Assembly: GCF_001549985.1 (NCBI RefSeq)
Contig: NZ_LROZ01000008.1
Location: forward strand, 62,001-126,000
Length of the DNA stretch: 64,000 nt
Direction: 5' to 3'
From: Myroides odoratus
GTDB lineage: Bacteria > Bacteroidota > Bacteroidia > Flavobacteriales > Flavobacteriaceae
A model generated the notes under the pieces. It was not told where the DNA came from. It saw only the letters and a program-made list of their open reading frames with translations, and ran no database searches. The translations under genes and the position numbers were made by a program. Shown here one piece after another: positions 1-8,978 of the stretch (position 1 is the stretch's first letter; the number at the start of each line of letters is the position of its first letter).

Positions 1-547
1 TTTTTCCACGACCGATTTGACGGTTCATTGCAGAGTATGCCCCTAATAATAATTGTTGACCTGTTTGTCCTTTTGCGTAGAATGTACGAGAAACTTGAGT
101 TCCCCCGAAAGAACGGTTGTCTAATAAACCACCGTACTCACGTGCTAATGGCACACCTTGAGCCACACATTGGTCAATAATATTCGCTGAAACTTCCGAC
201 AAACGGTGTACGTTTGCTTCACGTGCACGGTAATCTCCTCCTTTTACAGTATCATAGAATAATCTGTAGATAGAGTCACCATCTCCTTGGTAGTTTTTAG
301 CAGCGTTAATCCCTCCTTGTGCAGCAATTGAGTGTGCACGACGAGGTGAATCTTGATAACAAAATGCTTTTACATTATAACCAAGCTCTGCTAAAGTTGC
401 AGCAGCTGATCCACCAGCTAATCCTGTTCCTACAACAATAACATCAATGTTACGTTTATTTGCAGGGTTAACTAATTTAATGTGGTTTTTATAATCAGAC
501 CATTTCTTATCGATTGGTCCTTGAGGTATCTTTGAATCTAATTTCAT
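1..547 (-). CDS. sdhA: Succinate dehydrogenase/fumarate reductase flavoprotein subunit (partial)
   Basis: Catalytic FAD subunit of respiratory complex II, oxidising succinate to fumarate on the cytoplasmic side. Only about the first 182 residues lie in the window; the gene runs off the left edge. Reading the minus strand from the ATG at 547 gives the dinucleotide-binding motif [12 protein letters not shown], then [14 protein letters not shown], in which the flavin-attaching loop is typical of the family, and [14 protein letters not shown]. It begins 17 bases after the sdhC stop, so the two are almost certainly one transcript (sdhC-sdhA, with sdhB expected next). Identification is secure; only the length is unknown. 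Confidence 0.95.
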   Translation of the reverse strand, partial: MKLDSKIPQGPIDKKWSDYKNHIKLVNPANKRNIDVIVVGTGLAGGSAAATLAELGYNVKAFCYQDSPRRAHSIAAQGGINAAKNYQGDGDSIYRLFYDTVKGGDYRAREANVHRLSEVSANIIDQCVAQGVPLAREYGGLLDNRSFGGTQVSRTFYAKGQTGQQLLLGAYSAMNRQIGRGK

Positions 548-564
548 AATCAATTTCTTTAGGA

Positions 565-1392
565 CTATTTAATAAAGTGAATGTATAATGGAATGATCGC
601 AAATAAAGCTGGTACTAAGTATGCAAATGCATAACCTAATCCTTTAATCAAACAGTTATACTTTGGATTATTTATCCCTAAAGATTGGAATGCACTTGCA
701 AAACCATGAGATAAATGGAATCCAAGAACAATCATTGCGATTACATATAAAATTGTGCTAATCAACCCTGTAGAAGGATCTTTAAAAAACTCAATTGTAA
801 TTTTATGTAAATCTTTGTAACCATCTGCAATTTTTAAGTCCATGCCTTTTTGATAAAAAGCAGTTCCTTTAATTTCCAATTGTCCCATCTCAACCGCTCT
901 AACGTCGATTGGTTGCTCTTGAACAGTTTTGTAAATTGTAATTGGTTCCTCTTGACCTTCAACCTTAACTTCTATTGTTTGCAAAGGCATAGCCGTAAAG
1001 TGCATTTTCGCCCAGAAGTTAACCATGTGCGTCACAATAAAAACTAATAATAAAGTTCCTAAAACCGCCATATTACGAGAAGCCCATTTACTGTTTGCAC
1101 CAGCATTGTTCTTCGCGTATCCGATAGGACGAGCTTTTTTGTTTTGAACCGTAAGAACTATACCATCAATCGCGTGGAAAAGGATTGAGATATACGTAAC
1201 ATAAGATAATACTTTTACAGCTGGATTAGTTGTCATGAATAAGGCATACTCATTGAATTTTGACGCATCCCCAAAAATCAACTGAAGATTCCCTATCAAG
1301 TGACCAACTAAAAACAAGCATAAAAATAACCCAGTAAGAGACATCCAATATTTCTTTGCAATGGATGACTTTAAAAGTGCAGATTTTGCCAT
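565..1392 (-). CDS. sdhC: Succinate dehydrogenase cytochrome b subunit, b558 type
   Basis: 275-residue membrane anchor of complex II that passes electrons to menaquinone through haem b. It shows about five hydrophobic segments (near residues 15-35, 60-80, 105-125, 210-230 and 250-270). Histidines suited to haem ligation lie in [25 protein letters not shown] and [11 protein letters not shown], as expected of the di-haem cytochrome b558 form found in Bacteroidota. A polar stretch at about 135-205 separates two helices and is predicted to be outside the membrane. It is the first gene of an sdhC-sdhA operon with a readable promoter about 40 bases upstream. Confidence 0.92.
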   Translation of the reverse strand: MAKSALLKSSIAKKYWMSLTGLFLCLFLVGHLIGNLQLIFGDASKFNEYALFMTTNPAVKVLSYVTYISILFHAIDGIVLTVQNKKARPIGYAKNNAGANSKWASRNMAVLGTLLLVFIVTHMVNFWAKMHFTAMPLQTIEVKVEGQEEPITIYKTVQEQPIDVRAVEMGQLEIKGTAFYQKGMDLKIADGYKDLHKITIEFFKDPSTGLISTILYVIAMIVLGFHLSHGFASAFQSLGINNPKYNCLIKGLGYAFAYLVPALFAIIPLYIHFIK

Positions 1393-1428
1393 AATGTAAT
1401 TTTAATTGTTTTTCTTGAAAAAATCTCT

Positions 1429-1460
1429 CAAAAATACACCTAATTAACGTTATCCACAAT
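1429..1460 (-). promoter_or_regulatory. Promoter of the sdhC-sdhA operon
   Basis: On the minus strand TATTTTTG (1429-1436) matches the Bacteroidota -7 box TAnnTTTG. ATTG (1457-1460) sits 20 bases upstream as a 3/4 match to the -33 TTTG. The implied transcript start leaves about 30 bases before the sdhC ATG. Confidence 0.6.
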
Positions 1461-1574
1461 GTGTGAGCGTTTATTTATATTGAATATAAACAAAGTTTTT
1501 TACCTTATTTTACTTAAAAAAAAATTAGAATGAGACTAGATTTAAGACCAAATAGTATATTTTCCTAAAAGATT

Positions 1575-2429
1575 CTAAAACGACTTTAAAATATTCGCAT
1601 CTATAACAAGAATAAAGTCGGCTAAACCAAGATTGAGTTTTTCGAAATTCCCCACCTGATCTGCTTCAACCATCGTAATTGTGGCTACTTTCAGCTGTGG
1701 AGCATAATTTTTCAAATACCAAAAAATGCCTTCATAGTTGTTACTATGGTATGATCCATTATAGTGTATAAACAACTTATTTGGAGTACTATTTGACTGA
1801 ATAAAGTGTGCCATTGTAGCATCCTTAATTGCTTGTGCTTTAGGTAAATTCTCGTTTACGTGATCTGCATCAAACATCGTCAACATCTCTTTATATCCAG
1901 GTAATTCCGGATCATAAGGAAAAGGAAGAGGTGCAATCCATGCTTTTTCTTCTACTTTCAAGGTATCTAAAGCTTCCATTCCTCCTTTAAACAACAAACT
2001 TGCATATCGACGTGGTACATTAGTCGCAATAAAAGGAAAACGCTGTTGCTTTGCATATTCAACCAATGGTCGATAATCCCCTTTATAATTATTCCACAAA
2101 CGCACCTCTTTTGCAAAATCCTCTTCTGAGCTTTGTCCTGCTACATAATTTGACAACCCTTCTTGATTGTCTGCTTCGAACATCTCAGCACCTAATACTA
2201 GTTCGTGTTTAGCACCTAAACTTTCTGTTACCTTCAATTGCAACCAATGCCCCAAAGAATTATTGTGGTATTCCCCAAACAACACGACATCAGATTTTCC
2301 TAATGTTTTGATCATTTGTTTATAGGTCACTTTTTTTCCTTTCGCATTGTAAATTTGGTACGGTTGCCCTTCGCTTGCAAAAACGGTTCCAACTAGTAGA
2401 GCGAATAATACGCTATAGATATATTTCAT
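1575..2429 (-). CDS. ChaN-family haem-binding/erythromycin-esterase-like lipoprotein homologue
   Basis: 284 residues with an N-terminal signal peptide (hydrophobic 3-18, cleavage near A18-S19). There is no clear lipobox cysteine, so it is probably periplasmic rather than a lipoprotein. The motif GEYHNN (52-57) followed by H61, and the late GSYHS motif near residue 228, are the paired Glu/His motifs of the ChaN/Tiki-like fold (DUF399). ChaN of Campylobacter binds haem, but no substrate is established for this branch. It is a single gene with its own -7 box just upstream. Function beyond the family is inference. Confidence 0.75.
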   Translation of the reverse strand: MKYIYSVLFALLVGTVFASEGQPYQIYNAKGKKVTYKQMIKTLGKSDVVLFGEYHNNSLGHWLQLKVTESLGAKHELVLGAEMFEADNQEGLSNYVAGQSSEEDFAKEVRLWNNYKGDYRPLVEYAKQQRFPFIATNVPRRYASLLFKGGMEALDTLKVEEKAWIAPLPFPYDPELPGYKEMLTMFDADHVNENLPKAQAIKDATMAHFIQSNSTPNKLFIHYNGSYHSNNYEGIFWYLKNYAPQLKVATITMVEADQVGNFEKLNLGLADFILVIDANILKSF

Positions 2430-2451
2430 GTTTACGCTGTTTTATAAGTCC

Positions 2452-2459
2452 CAAAGATA
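2452..2459 (-). promoter_or_regulatory. -7 promoter element of the ChaN-like gene
   Basis: TATCTTTG on the minus strand fits TAnnTTTG, 22 bases upstream of the ATG at 2429. No good -33 TTTG is present at the expected distance. Confidence 0.45.
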
Positions 2460-2555
2460 ATTCTATTTGAATAATTTAGAATAAATAAAAATAAAAATAC
2501 CTGTTAACAAAAAGCAATTCTAGGGTAGAAAGTTTTTTTTTCGTTTTGCAACCTT

Positions 2556-2563
2556 TACTTTTG
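2556..2563 (+). promoter_or_regulatory. -7 promoter element of the alpha/beta hydrolase gene
   Basis: TACTTTTG fits TAnnTTTG. The implied transcript start (about 2570) lies downstream of the TTG at 2565, so translation should start at the ATG at 2586. Confidence 0.55.
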
Positions 2564-2585
2564 CTTGCTCAACAAAACACATCTA

Positions 2586-3368
2586 ATGATTCCAAAATCG
2601 TTACTATACAAGAACATTCAGATCAATTACTACGATAGTGGCAAAGGTCATGCCTTAATTTTCTTACATGGCTTTTTAGAAAATGCCACCATGTGGAGGG
2701 ATTATACAACCTATTTCTCAACGAAGCACCGCGTAATCAGCATCGACTTATTGGGGCATGGTGATACGGGTTGTATAGGTTATATTCACAGCATGGAAGA
2801 TATGGCTGATGCCGTTCATGCTGTAATTACACACTTGAAACTTAAAAGAGTAACTTTAATTGGACACTCCATGGGTGGGTATGTTTCTTTGGCATTTGCG
2901 GAACTCTATCCTGATTATGTCAAAAATATCATATTAATTAATTCTACTGCTCGTGCTGACAGTCCTGAACGAGTACAAAACAGAGGTCGAGCGATTGAAC
3001 TCATCAAGAAAAATGCCCCCATGTTTATCACTATGGCCATCAATAACTTATTTGCAGATGCAATTAGACCATTACATGAAGCAGAAATTAGCCATACCCG
3101 AGAAGAAGCACTAAAAACATCTACTCAAGGTGTTATTGCGGCTTTAGAAGGAATGAAAACGCGAATTGACAGAGAAGTCCTCTTGCACTTTGCTCCTTAC
3201 CCAATTGCTCTTATTCTAGGTCAAGATGATCCTGTTATGCCTTATCAAGACACCTTGGATCAAACCTTAGGAACCAAAGTTAAGGTGACTACACTGAAAG
3301 GAGGACATATGCTTCATATTGAACAAAAAGAAGAACTAAAGCAAACACTCAACGAGCTAGTAAAATAG
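2586..3368 (+). CDS. Alpha/beta hydrolase
   Basis: 260-residue soluble alpha/beta-hydrolase fold enzyme. The oxyanion-hole motif FLHGF is near residues 26-30. The nucleophile elbow is GHSMGG, with Ser95 as predicted nucleophile; the acid is probably the Asp in LGQDDPV and the base the His in GGHMLHIE. The family includes esterases, MenH-like synthases and C-C hydrolases, and the substrate cannot be told from sequence. The frame is open upstream to a TTG at 2565, but that codon precedes the predicted transcript start, so the ATG at 2586 is used. No signal peptide. Monocistronic, ending at a shared terminator. Confidence 0.85.
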   Translation: MIPKSLLYKNIQINYYDSGKGHALIFLHGFLENATMWRDYTTYFSTKHRVISIDLLGHGDTGCIGYIHSMEDMADAVHAVITHLKLKRVTLIGHSMGGYVSLAFAELYPDYVKNIILINSTARADSPERVQNRGRAIELIKKNAPMFITMAINNLFADAIRPLHEAEISHTREEALKTSTQGVIAALEGMKTRIDREVLLHFAPYPIALILGQDDPVMPYQDTLDQTLGTKVKVTTLKGGHMLHIEQKEELKQTLNELVK

Positions 3369-3390
3369 CTGATCCACAATAAGACAACAA

Positions 3391-3425
3391 AAAAGCGAGA
3401 ATAGCTATTATTCTCGCTTTTTTTA
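3391..3425. terminator. Bidirectional terminator between hydrolase and addB-like gene
   Basis: A perfect stem GCGAGAATA / TATTCTCGC with a short loop, flanked by an A run on the left and a T run on the right, sits between convergent genes and touches the stop of the minus-strand gene. Confidence 0.85.
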
Positions 3426-6182
3426 TAAGGTCTCCACAAATGGAGTTTCTCGATCTAATATAACCAAAATAAGCTTGATCAATTCTTCTTTGAAAGCCGC
3501 TAAAATTACAGGGGTGATATCGTGATCAACGGCCCTTCCTTCACGAACTCCAAAGAATAAAAATCCTTCTCTACGGTTTTTAAAGGAGTAGATTCCCGCT
3601 TCTAATGAAGCTATATGCTCTTTTTCAGCATACATTAATGCATAACACAACAGCTGAATAATTTTATCGTTCTTTAAGTGCTCCGTTAAGCCTTCCCATT
3701 GGGACAATTTTACTTGATTGGATTCCACTTTTCCCGTTTTGTAATCAATAACGCGAATTTTTCCATTTCGATTTTCAATGCGATCTACAAACCCAAATAA
3801 TTTAATAGGATAAGGTAAACGAGGATCTTCCAACACATGCTCCAAACGCGTTTCCAACGCCAATAGCTCTACTTGATCTCCTTGCTCCAATCCCTTGAGT
3901 TCTTCACGCAAGAAATGATACACATTTCGCTTAGCCACTTCAAAAGCCAATAGGTTTTTCCCCATTTTCTCCTTGTCGCTATTATAAATTTCTTCGAACT
4001 GATCCTGAACCTCTTGATCTGCTTTGAGTTGAATTTCTTTAATCATCGAAACGGTTAGTACCTTTCCAACATAAGGTTGATACAAGTTTTCTAACGCATT
4101 GTGAATAATGGTTCCCAAAGTATTCAATGCTACACTTTCCTCAACCTCATCCACTTCTCGAATGCGCAACACCTGTTGAATATAAAATTGCAACGGATTG
4201 CGCAAATAAGCAGTTAAAGCAGAAGGCGAAAACCCCTTAACTGTTGCAATAGCTTTGAGTTTTTCCATCAATTCGGCTGACTTTTCAATTGCAATAGGCG
4301 CATAGGCCTTGTCAGGTAAATAGGCTGAATAGGTAACGTTGGCTAAATGATGTTTAGGTTGTGTTTCCATTTCCAATTGCGCTAAAAATCGACTTTTCTC
4401 TCCAGCATCCATTCCCTCGGCTTGGGAATTATAAATTAAATACACCTGTTTCGCACGCAAAAGTAAATGGTAGAAGTGAAAGCTATAAATGGCATCCTTT
4501 TCCTTATATGTTGGGAGCCCTAATTCTCTTTTTACATCATAGGGAATAAAGGAATTTTGACTTTTACCCGATGGAAATTTACCTTCATTTACAGAGGTAA
4601 GAATCACCGTTTCAAAATCCAACACCCTACTTTCTAAGATTCCCATGATTTGAAGTCCTTCCAGCGGATCTCCTTCAAAAGATACCTCACTCATATCCAT
4701 GATTTGCTTATACAATACCTGAAGTAATTCAATCGAATGAATAAACGGGTATTTTTCACAATAAGACAACAAGCGATTCAATAAGTTGTAAGTCGTAAAC
4801 AAAAAGGTTTTCATCAAACGATTTTGTTGACTATCGGTAGCAAGTTTATTTTTAACCTGAATAATCAAAGCAATTAAACGCTTTAATATAGCTGCAGGAT
4901 TTTGATCCTTCCAAGAATCAAAAACAAGTCGTTTCGTTTCTTCATCAGAAGCGGTAATCCACGATTCAAAACGATCAAATGAGAAAAAAGTTAAGTTTTT
5001 TTTCTGTATTTCGGACACTACATCGCCTACATCAAATAACCCTTCCATCACAGGACTAGTCAATACTTCTAAAACATCACGGTAGTAGTATACATATTGT
5101 TTTCCCCCTCGACGAACTGCGGCTAAATGCATTTTGAATATCTTATTCAAAAACAGCTGAACAGGGCTACTATTCCCGCTGTACCCCATCGTAATATTTA
5201 AACTACTCACCGTATTAGGCAACCCATATAACACAGGTTGTAGCAAATTTTCATCCCCCAAAACAACGGCAATCTCATCCAAAGAAGTACCTTTTGCCAA
5301 CTCCTGATCAATAATTGCTCCTACAATCTTTGCTTGTCCTACACTTTTGGGCGTTTGAATAATTTCAATATTTTTCTCTTCACTAAAAGATGTGGTAATC
5401 CATTCGAAAGGATGATTTTGATAATAAGGCCATTTTTGTTTGATTCGTCTTAGGAATAAACCCGCATCATGATAGACATCATGAAGGAAAACCTCATCAA
5501 TATCCCAAAAAACGCGAGCTCTCCCTTCAATCAAAAAATGCTGAATAATTACTTCTTCTGCGGCATTTAACGCATTAAATCCTGCAAAATAATATTGTTT
5601 ATTATTGGACTTTACAAAATCTTGGTGGACGGCAACTGCTTCGCGATAAATCATCCCTTGATAGCCAATTTTCTTGGCTTTGAGGTGCTGATATAAAGCG
5701 GAGTAATATCCTGGTATTTGCTCCCAAAACTGAAGGTAATTCTTCACGATATCCGTCTGTTGATTGACATCTACAGCCCAGTGATTGATATCTTCTATAT
5801 CTTTTAAATAGCTAAAAACATGTTGAGGATTCAACAAATAACGATCGACTTCATTAAAATCTTGAAGCAACATTCTTGCCCAATTGACAAAATAGTCGAA
5901 ATCCTCAGCTTTATCTTGTAACAGTTGTTTATAAACCAGATAAAATTCAAACAAGAGCTCAATGGAGTCAATTCCTCTTAATTGAGCAATATCCTGTACC
6001 AATTCTTCAACACTGATAATGGTTGGAGCAAAAACACGGCTATCATAAAATGACTTCAGCTGTTCCAACAAGAAGACTTTCGCGCGTTTATTGGGTAATA
6101 CGACCACTAAGTCGTCCATAGACGAGGGAAAATCCTTCTTTATTTCCGCGCAGAATTGATTTAAAAAACGTTGTTGACTCAT
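3423..6182 (-). CDS. AddB-like PD-(D/E)XK nuclease
   Basis: 919-residue partner of the AddA-like helicase-nuclease encoded upstream at 8979-12131. Together they should resect double-strand breaks for RecA, as AddAB/RexAB do. The C-terminal third contains the RecB-type nuclease signature: GFVDRIENRNGK followed by RVIDYKTGK. The N-terminus has VVLPNKRAKVFLLEQL where helicases carry a Walker A, so no ATP site is visible there, as in the RexB/Bacteroidota type. The four cysteines of the AddB iron-sulfur cluster are also not apparent. It starts just after a terminator following ompA, so it is probably transcribed separately from the addA-like gene. Confidence 0.8.
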   Translation of the reverse strand: MSQQRFLNQFCAEIKKDFPSSMDDLVVVLPNKRAKVFLLEQLKSFYDSRVFAPTIISVEELVQDIAQLRGIDSIELLFEFYLVYKQLLQDKAEDFDYFVNWARMLLQDFNEVDRYLLNPQHVFSYLKDIEDINHWAVDVNQQTDIVKNYLQFWEQIPGYYSALYQHLKAKKIGYQGMIYREAVAVHQDFVKSNNKQYYFAGFNALNAAEEVIIQHFLIEGRARVFWDIDEVFLHDVYHDAGLFLRRIKQKWPYYQNHPFEWITTSFSEEKNIEIIQTPKSVGQAKIVGAIIDQELAKGTSLDEIAVVLGDENLLQPVLYGLPNTVSSLNITMGYSGNSSPVQLFLNKIFKMHLAAVRRGGKQYVYYYRDVLEVLTSPVMEGLFDVGDVVSEIQKKNLTFFSFDRFESWITASDEETKRLVFDSWKDQNPAAILKRLIALIIQVKNKLATDSQQNRLMKTFLFTTYNLLNRLLSYCEKYPFIHSIELLQVLYKQIMDMSEVSFEGDPLEGLQIMGILESRVLDFETVILTSVNEGKFPSGKSQNSFIPYDVKRELGLPTYKEKDAIYSFHFYHLLLRAKQVYLIYNSQAEGMDAGEKSRFLAQLEMETQPKHHLANVTYSAYLPDKAYAPIAIEKSAELMEKLKAIATVKGFSPSALTAYLRNPLQFYIQQVLRIREVDEVEESVALNTLGTIIHNALENLYQPYVGKVLTVSMIKEIQLKADQEVQDQFEEIYNSDKEKMGKNLLAFEVAKRNVYHFLREELKGLEQGDQVELLALETRLEHVLEDPRLPYPIKLFGFVDRIENRNGKIRVIDYKTGKVESNQVKLSQWEGLTEHLKNDKIIQLLCYALMYAEKEHIASLEAGIYSFKNRREGFLFFGVREGRAVDHDITPVILAAFKEELIKLILVILDRETPFVETL

Positions 6183-6198
6183 GTGAATAAAGGTAATA

Positions 6199-6232
6199 AA
6201 AAAAGGGCTTCGAATACTCGAAGCCCTTTTCT
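6199..6232 (-). terminator. Terminator downstream of the OmpA-family gene
   Basis: AAAAGGGCTTCGA / TCGAAGCCCTTTT with a 4-base loop and flanking A/T runs, between the ompA-family stop (6252) and the addB-like start (6182). It should block read-through from ompA. Confidence 0.85.
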
Positions 6233-6251
6233 ATCTTAGGATAGATCCTAA

Positions 6252-7643
6252 TTATTTTTGTAATTGAATTTCAACACGTCTGTTCAACTCACGTCCTTTA
6301 ACAGTTTTGTTAGAAGCGATTGGTTCAGCAGATCCGTAACCTTTAGAAGTTAAACGGCTAGCATCAATACCTTTCTCTACTAAGTAAACTTTTACTGCGT
6401 TAGCTCTGTTATCAGATAACGGAACGTTGATTTTGTCAGATCCAGTACTATCAGTATATCCAGCGATGTGGAATTTAGCAGTAGGGTATTCTTTCATGAT
6501 TTTCACGATGTTATCTAAAACAGCGTAAGAAGCATCTTGGAATGTAAATTTACCTGTATGGAATAAAATTGTTTTTCCATAGTCGTTCAATTGTTTTACT
6601 TGCTCTTCTTTGATTTCTGGACATCCTCTGTTTGAAGCAGGACCAGGAACATCTGGACACTCATCTAAATGATCAGGCACTCCGTCTCCGTCTCTATCTG
6701 GCCAAGGACAACCTTTGTTTTCTTTTGGACCAGGAACTTCAGGACACTCATCTTTATGATCTGGCACACCGTCACCGTCTGTATCAGGACATCCGTTGAA
6801 TTCTGGTAAACCTGGAACGTCTGGACACTCATCTAAATGATCTGGAATACCATCACCGTCTGTATCAGGACATCCGTTGAATTCTGGTAAACCTGGAACA
6901 TCTGGACACTCATCTAAATGATCTGGAATACCATCACCGTCTGTATCAGGGCATCCGTTGAATTCTGCTAAACCAGGAACATCTGGACACTCGTCATATT
7001 TGTCTAAGATTCCATCTCCATCAGTATCTTTTCCTCCAAATTGGAAGCGAATCCCCATGAAGTGTTGCATATGTGATGCCACATCTACATTTGGATCTCT
7101 TGTATCGTCAAATGAATGTTTGTAAGTCGATTGAACTGTTAAAGCGATGTTTTGAGTAAACCAAAAGTTTAACCCTAAACCTCCATTCACAGTACCTGTA
7201 CTTGCATCACCCATAAAAGTATAACCTCCACCTAATAATAAGAATGGGTCAACCACTTTAGTGTTCAATAATTCTTTGAAGCTATATTTAACTTCTGCGT
7301 CAATACCATAGTATGACAAATCTCCAGGGTTGTACTTTAAGTATCCTTCAGATTCTTTAGAAATAAATTTTTCAATTTTATTCACAGATCCTACTACTCC
7401 CAATGAAAATCCATCACCTAGATATCTAGATACGTTCAAATAAGAGATTGATGGCAAAATATTCCAATCCGAAGTTTGGAAATAACCTCCCATTTTGTGT
7501 GAAAACCCTTTAGCCGAACTAACTTTAGTGTTTACAGCATTCGCACCAATAGTTACAGCCCACGGATGGTCGGCATCTTGTGCTTGAGTCGAAAGCCCCG
7601 CACATAGTATTGCCGCTGCAATTAATTTGTTGAGATGTTTCAT
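6252..7643 (-). CDS. OmpA-family outer-membrane protein with thrombospondin type 3 repeats
   Basis: 463 residues: a signal peptide (1-21), a beta-barrel-like N-terminal domain (about 25-205), five calcium-binding thrombospondin type 3 repeats (about 206-345; unit [19 protein letters not shown]) and a C-terminal OmpA peptidoglycan-binding domain (about 350-463; [12 protein letters not shown] and [13 protein letters not shown]). It should tie the outer membrane to peptidoglycan, with the repeats as a Ca2+-rigidified spacer. Repeat units of 27 residues are nearly identical at DNA level, so the copy number may vary between strains. It has a strong consensus promoter and its own terminator, consistent with an abundant monocistronic porin-like protein. 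Confidence 0.92.
   Translation of the reverse strand: MKHLNKLIAAAILCAGLSTQAQDADHPWAVTIGANAVNTKVSSAKGFSHKMGGYFQTSDWNILPSISYLNVSRYLGDGFSLGVVGSVNKIEKFISKESEGYLKYNPGDLSYYGIDAEVKYSFKELLNTKVVDPFLLLGGGYTFMGDASTGTVNGGLGLNFWFTQNIALTVQSTYKHSFDDTRDPNVDVASHMQHFMGIRFQFGGKDTDGDGILDKYDECPDVPGLAEFNGCPDTDGDGIPDHLDECPDVPGLPEFNGCPDTDGDGIPDHLDECPDVPGLPEFNGCPDTDGDGVPDHKDECPEVPGPKENKGCPWPDRDGDGVPDHLDECPDVPGPASNRGCPEIKEEQVKQLNDYGKTILFHTGKFTFQDASYAVLDNIVKIMKEYPTAKFHIAGYTDSTGSDKINVPLSDNRANAVKVYLVEKGIDASRLTSKGYGSAEPIASNKTVKGRELNRRVEIQLQK
6755..7015 (-). repeat. Tandem 81-base repeats encoding thrombospondin type 3 units
   Basis: Within the OmpA-family gene, about three consecutive 81-base units (27 codons each) encode the DTDGDG...EFNGCP unit with only a few base differences between copies. 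Diverged units flank them. Confidence 0.8.
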
Positions 7644-7676
7644 AACTTTATTTTTCTATTTATTGTAATGTTAAAA

Positions 7677-7707
7677 CAAAAATACAATTATATGTGTAGT
7701 TAACAAA
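7677..7707 (-). promoter_or_regulatory. Promoter of the OmpA-family gene
   Basis: Minus strand TTTG (7704-7707), a 19-base spacer, then TATTTTTG (7677-7684): a full match to the Bacteroidota -33/-7 consensus, 34 bases upstream of the ATG. Confidence 0.75.
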
Positions 7708-7752
7708 TTTTATTCTTAACAATTATTATGATTTGCTAAAAAAACTTAATAT

Positions 7753-8946
7753 TTAGATTACATTTAGTTCTTTTCCTACTTCAATAAAGGCTTGAATGGC
7801 TTTATCTAGGTGTTCTTGAGTATGTGCTGCGGATAATTGAACTCTAATTCTCGCTTTTCCCTGTGGCACAACTGGATAGAAGAATCCAATTACATAAACG
7901 CCTTTTGCTAATAGACGATCTGCCATTTCTTGGGATAATTTTGCATCATACAACATCACGGGAACAATAGCAGCGTCTCCATCGATAAAATCAAATCCCG
8001 CTTTTTTCATTCCTGCTTTGAAATAATTAGTATTCCACTCTAATTGATCACGTAGTTTAGTGTCTTTTTTCAATAGTTCAAACACCTTCAATGATGCTCC
8101 TACAATCATTGGAGCCAATGAATTGGAGAATAAATAAGGACGAGAACGTTGTCTCAACAACTCGATAATTTCTTTTTTACCTGTTGTATATCCTCCCATT
8201 GCCCCACCTAATGCCTTTCCTAATGTACCTGTAATGATATCTACGCGTCCCATTGCGTTTTTCGCTTCCATCGTACCTTTTCCTGTAGCTCCAATAAATC
8301 CAGCAGCATGGCACTCATCTACCATAACTAAAGCATCATATTTATCAGCTAAGTCACAGATTTTATCTAATGGTGCTACTAATCCATCCATAGAGAATAC
8401 ACCATCCGTAACGATAATCTTGAAACGGTGTCCTGCTTCATTTGCTTTAATCAACTGTTGCTCTAAATCAGCCATATCGTTATTTTCATAACGGTAACGC
8501 GCTGCTTTACACAAGCGAACCCCATCAATAATAGACGCATGGTTTAAACTATCTGAGATAATTGCATCTTCTGCTCCTAATAAAGGTTCGAAAACTCCAC
8601 CATTTGCATCAAAAGCTGCTGCATATAAAATAGTGTCTTCTGTACCGTAGAAATCAGCAATTGTTGCTTCTAATTGTTTGTGAATATCTTGTGTCCCACA
8701 GATGAAACGCACAGATGACATCCCAAAACCGTGGGTATCCAAAGCTTCTTTTGCCGCTTGTACAACTTCTGGATGTGAGGATAATCCTAAATAGTTATTC
8801 GCACAAAAATTCAATACTTTTTCTCCTGTAGAAACTGTAATCTCTGCTCCTTGTGGCGAAGTAATAATTCTTTCTCTTTTAAATAAACCATTGTCTTCAA
8901 TCGACTTCAACTCTTGTTGTAAATGGTCTTTAATTTTTCCGTACAT
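7753..8946 (-). CDS. kbl: Glycine C-acetyltransferase (2-amino-3-ketobutyrate CoA ligase)
   Basis: 397-residue PLP-dependent alpha-oxoamine synthase. It interconverts 2-amino-3-ketobutyrate plus CoA with glycine plus acetyl-CoA, the second step of threonine breakdown. Visible family motifs are [22 protein letters not shown], the Asp/His stretch [12 protein letters not shown] and the PLP-lysine motif [14 protein letters not shown]. Length is the normal ~397. Related enzymes (BioF, SPT) share the fold, but overall motifs fit Kbl best. No threonine dehydrogenase gene is adjacent here. A -7 box overlaps the end of the upstream addA-like gene, so it can be transcribed alone. Confidence 0.92.
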   Translation of the reverse strand: MYGKIKDHLQQELKSIEDNGLFKRERIITSPQGAEITVSTGEKVLNFCANNYLGLSSHPEVVQAAKEALDTHGFGMSSVRFICGTQDIHKQLEATIADFYGTEDTILYAAAFDANGGVFEPLLGAEDAIISDSLNHASIIDGVRLCKAARYRYENNDMADLEQQLIKANEAGHRFKIIVTDGVFSMDGLVAPLDKICDLADKYDALVMVDECHAAGFIGATGKGTMEAKNAMGRVDIITGTLGKALGGAMGGYTTGKKEIIELLRQRSRPYLFSNSLAPMIVGASLKVFELLKKDTKLRDQLEWNTNYFKAGMKKAGFDFIDGDAAIVPVMLYDAKLSQEMADRLLAKGVYVIGFFYPVVPQGKARIRVQLSAAHTQEHLDKAIQAFIEVGKELNVI

Positions 8947-8978
8947 ACTTACTCTTTTTAAGCGTTAACTATACTCTG

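Noticed and set aside
6755..7015. 81-base OmpA repeats as a CRISPR array
   Set aside because: There are no spacers; the units are contiguous and encode thrombospondin type 3 motifs.
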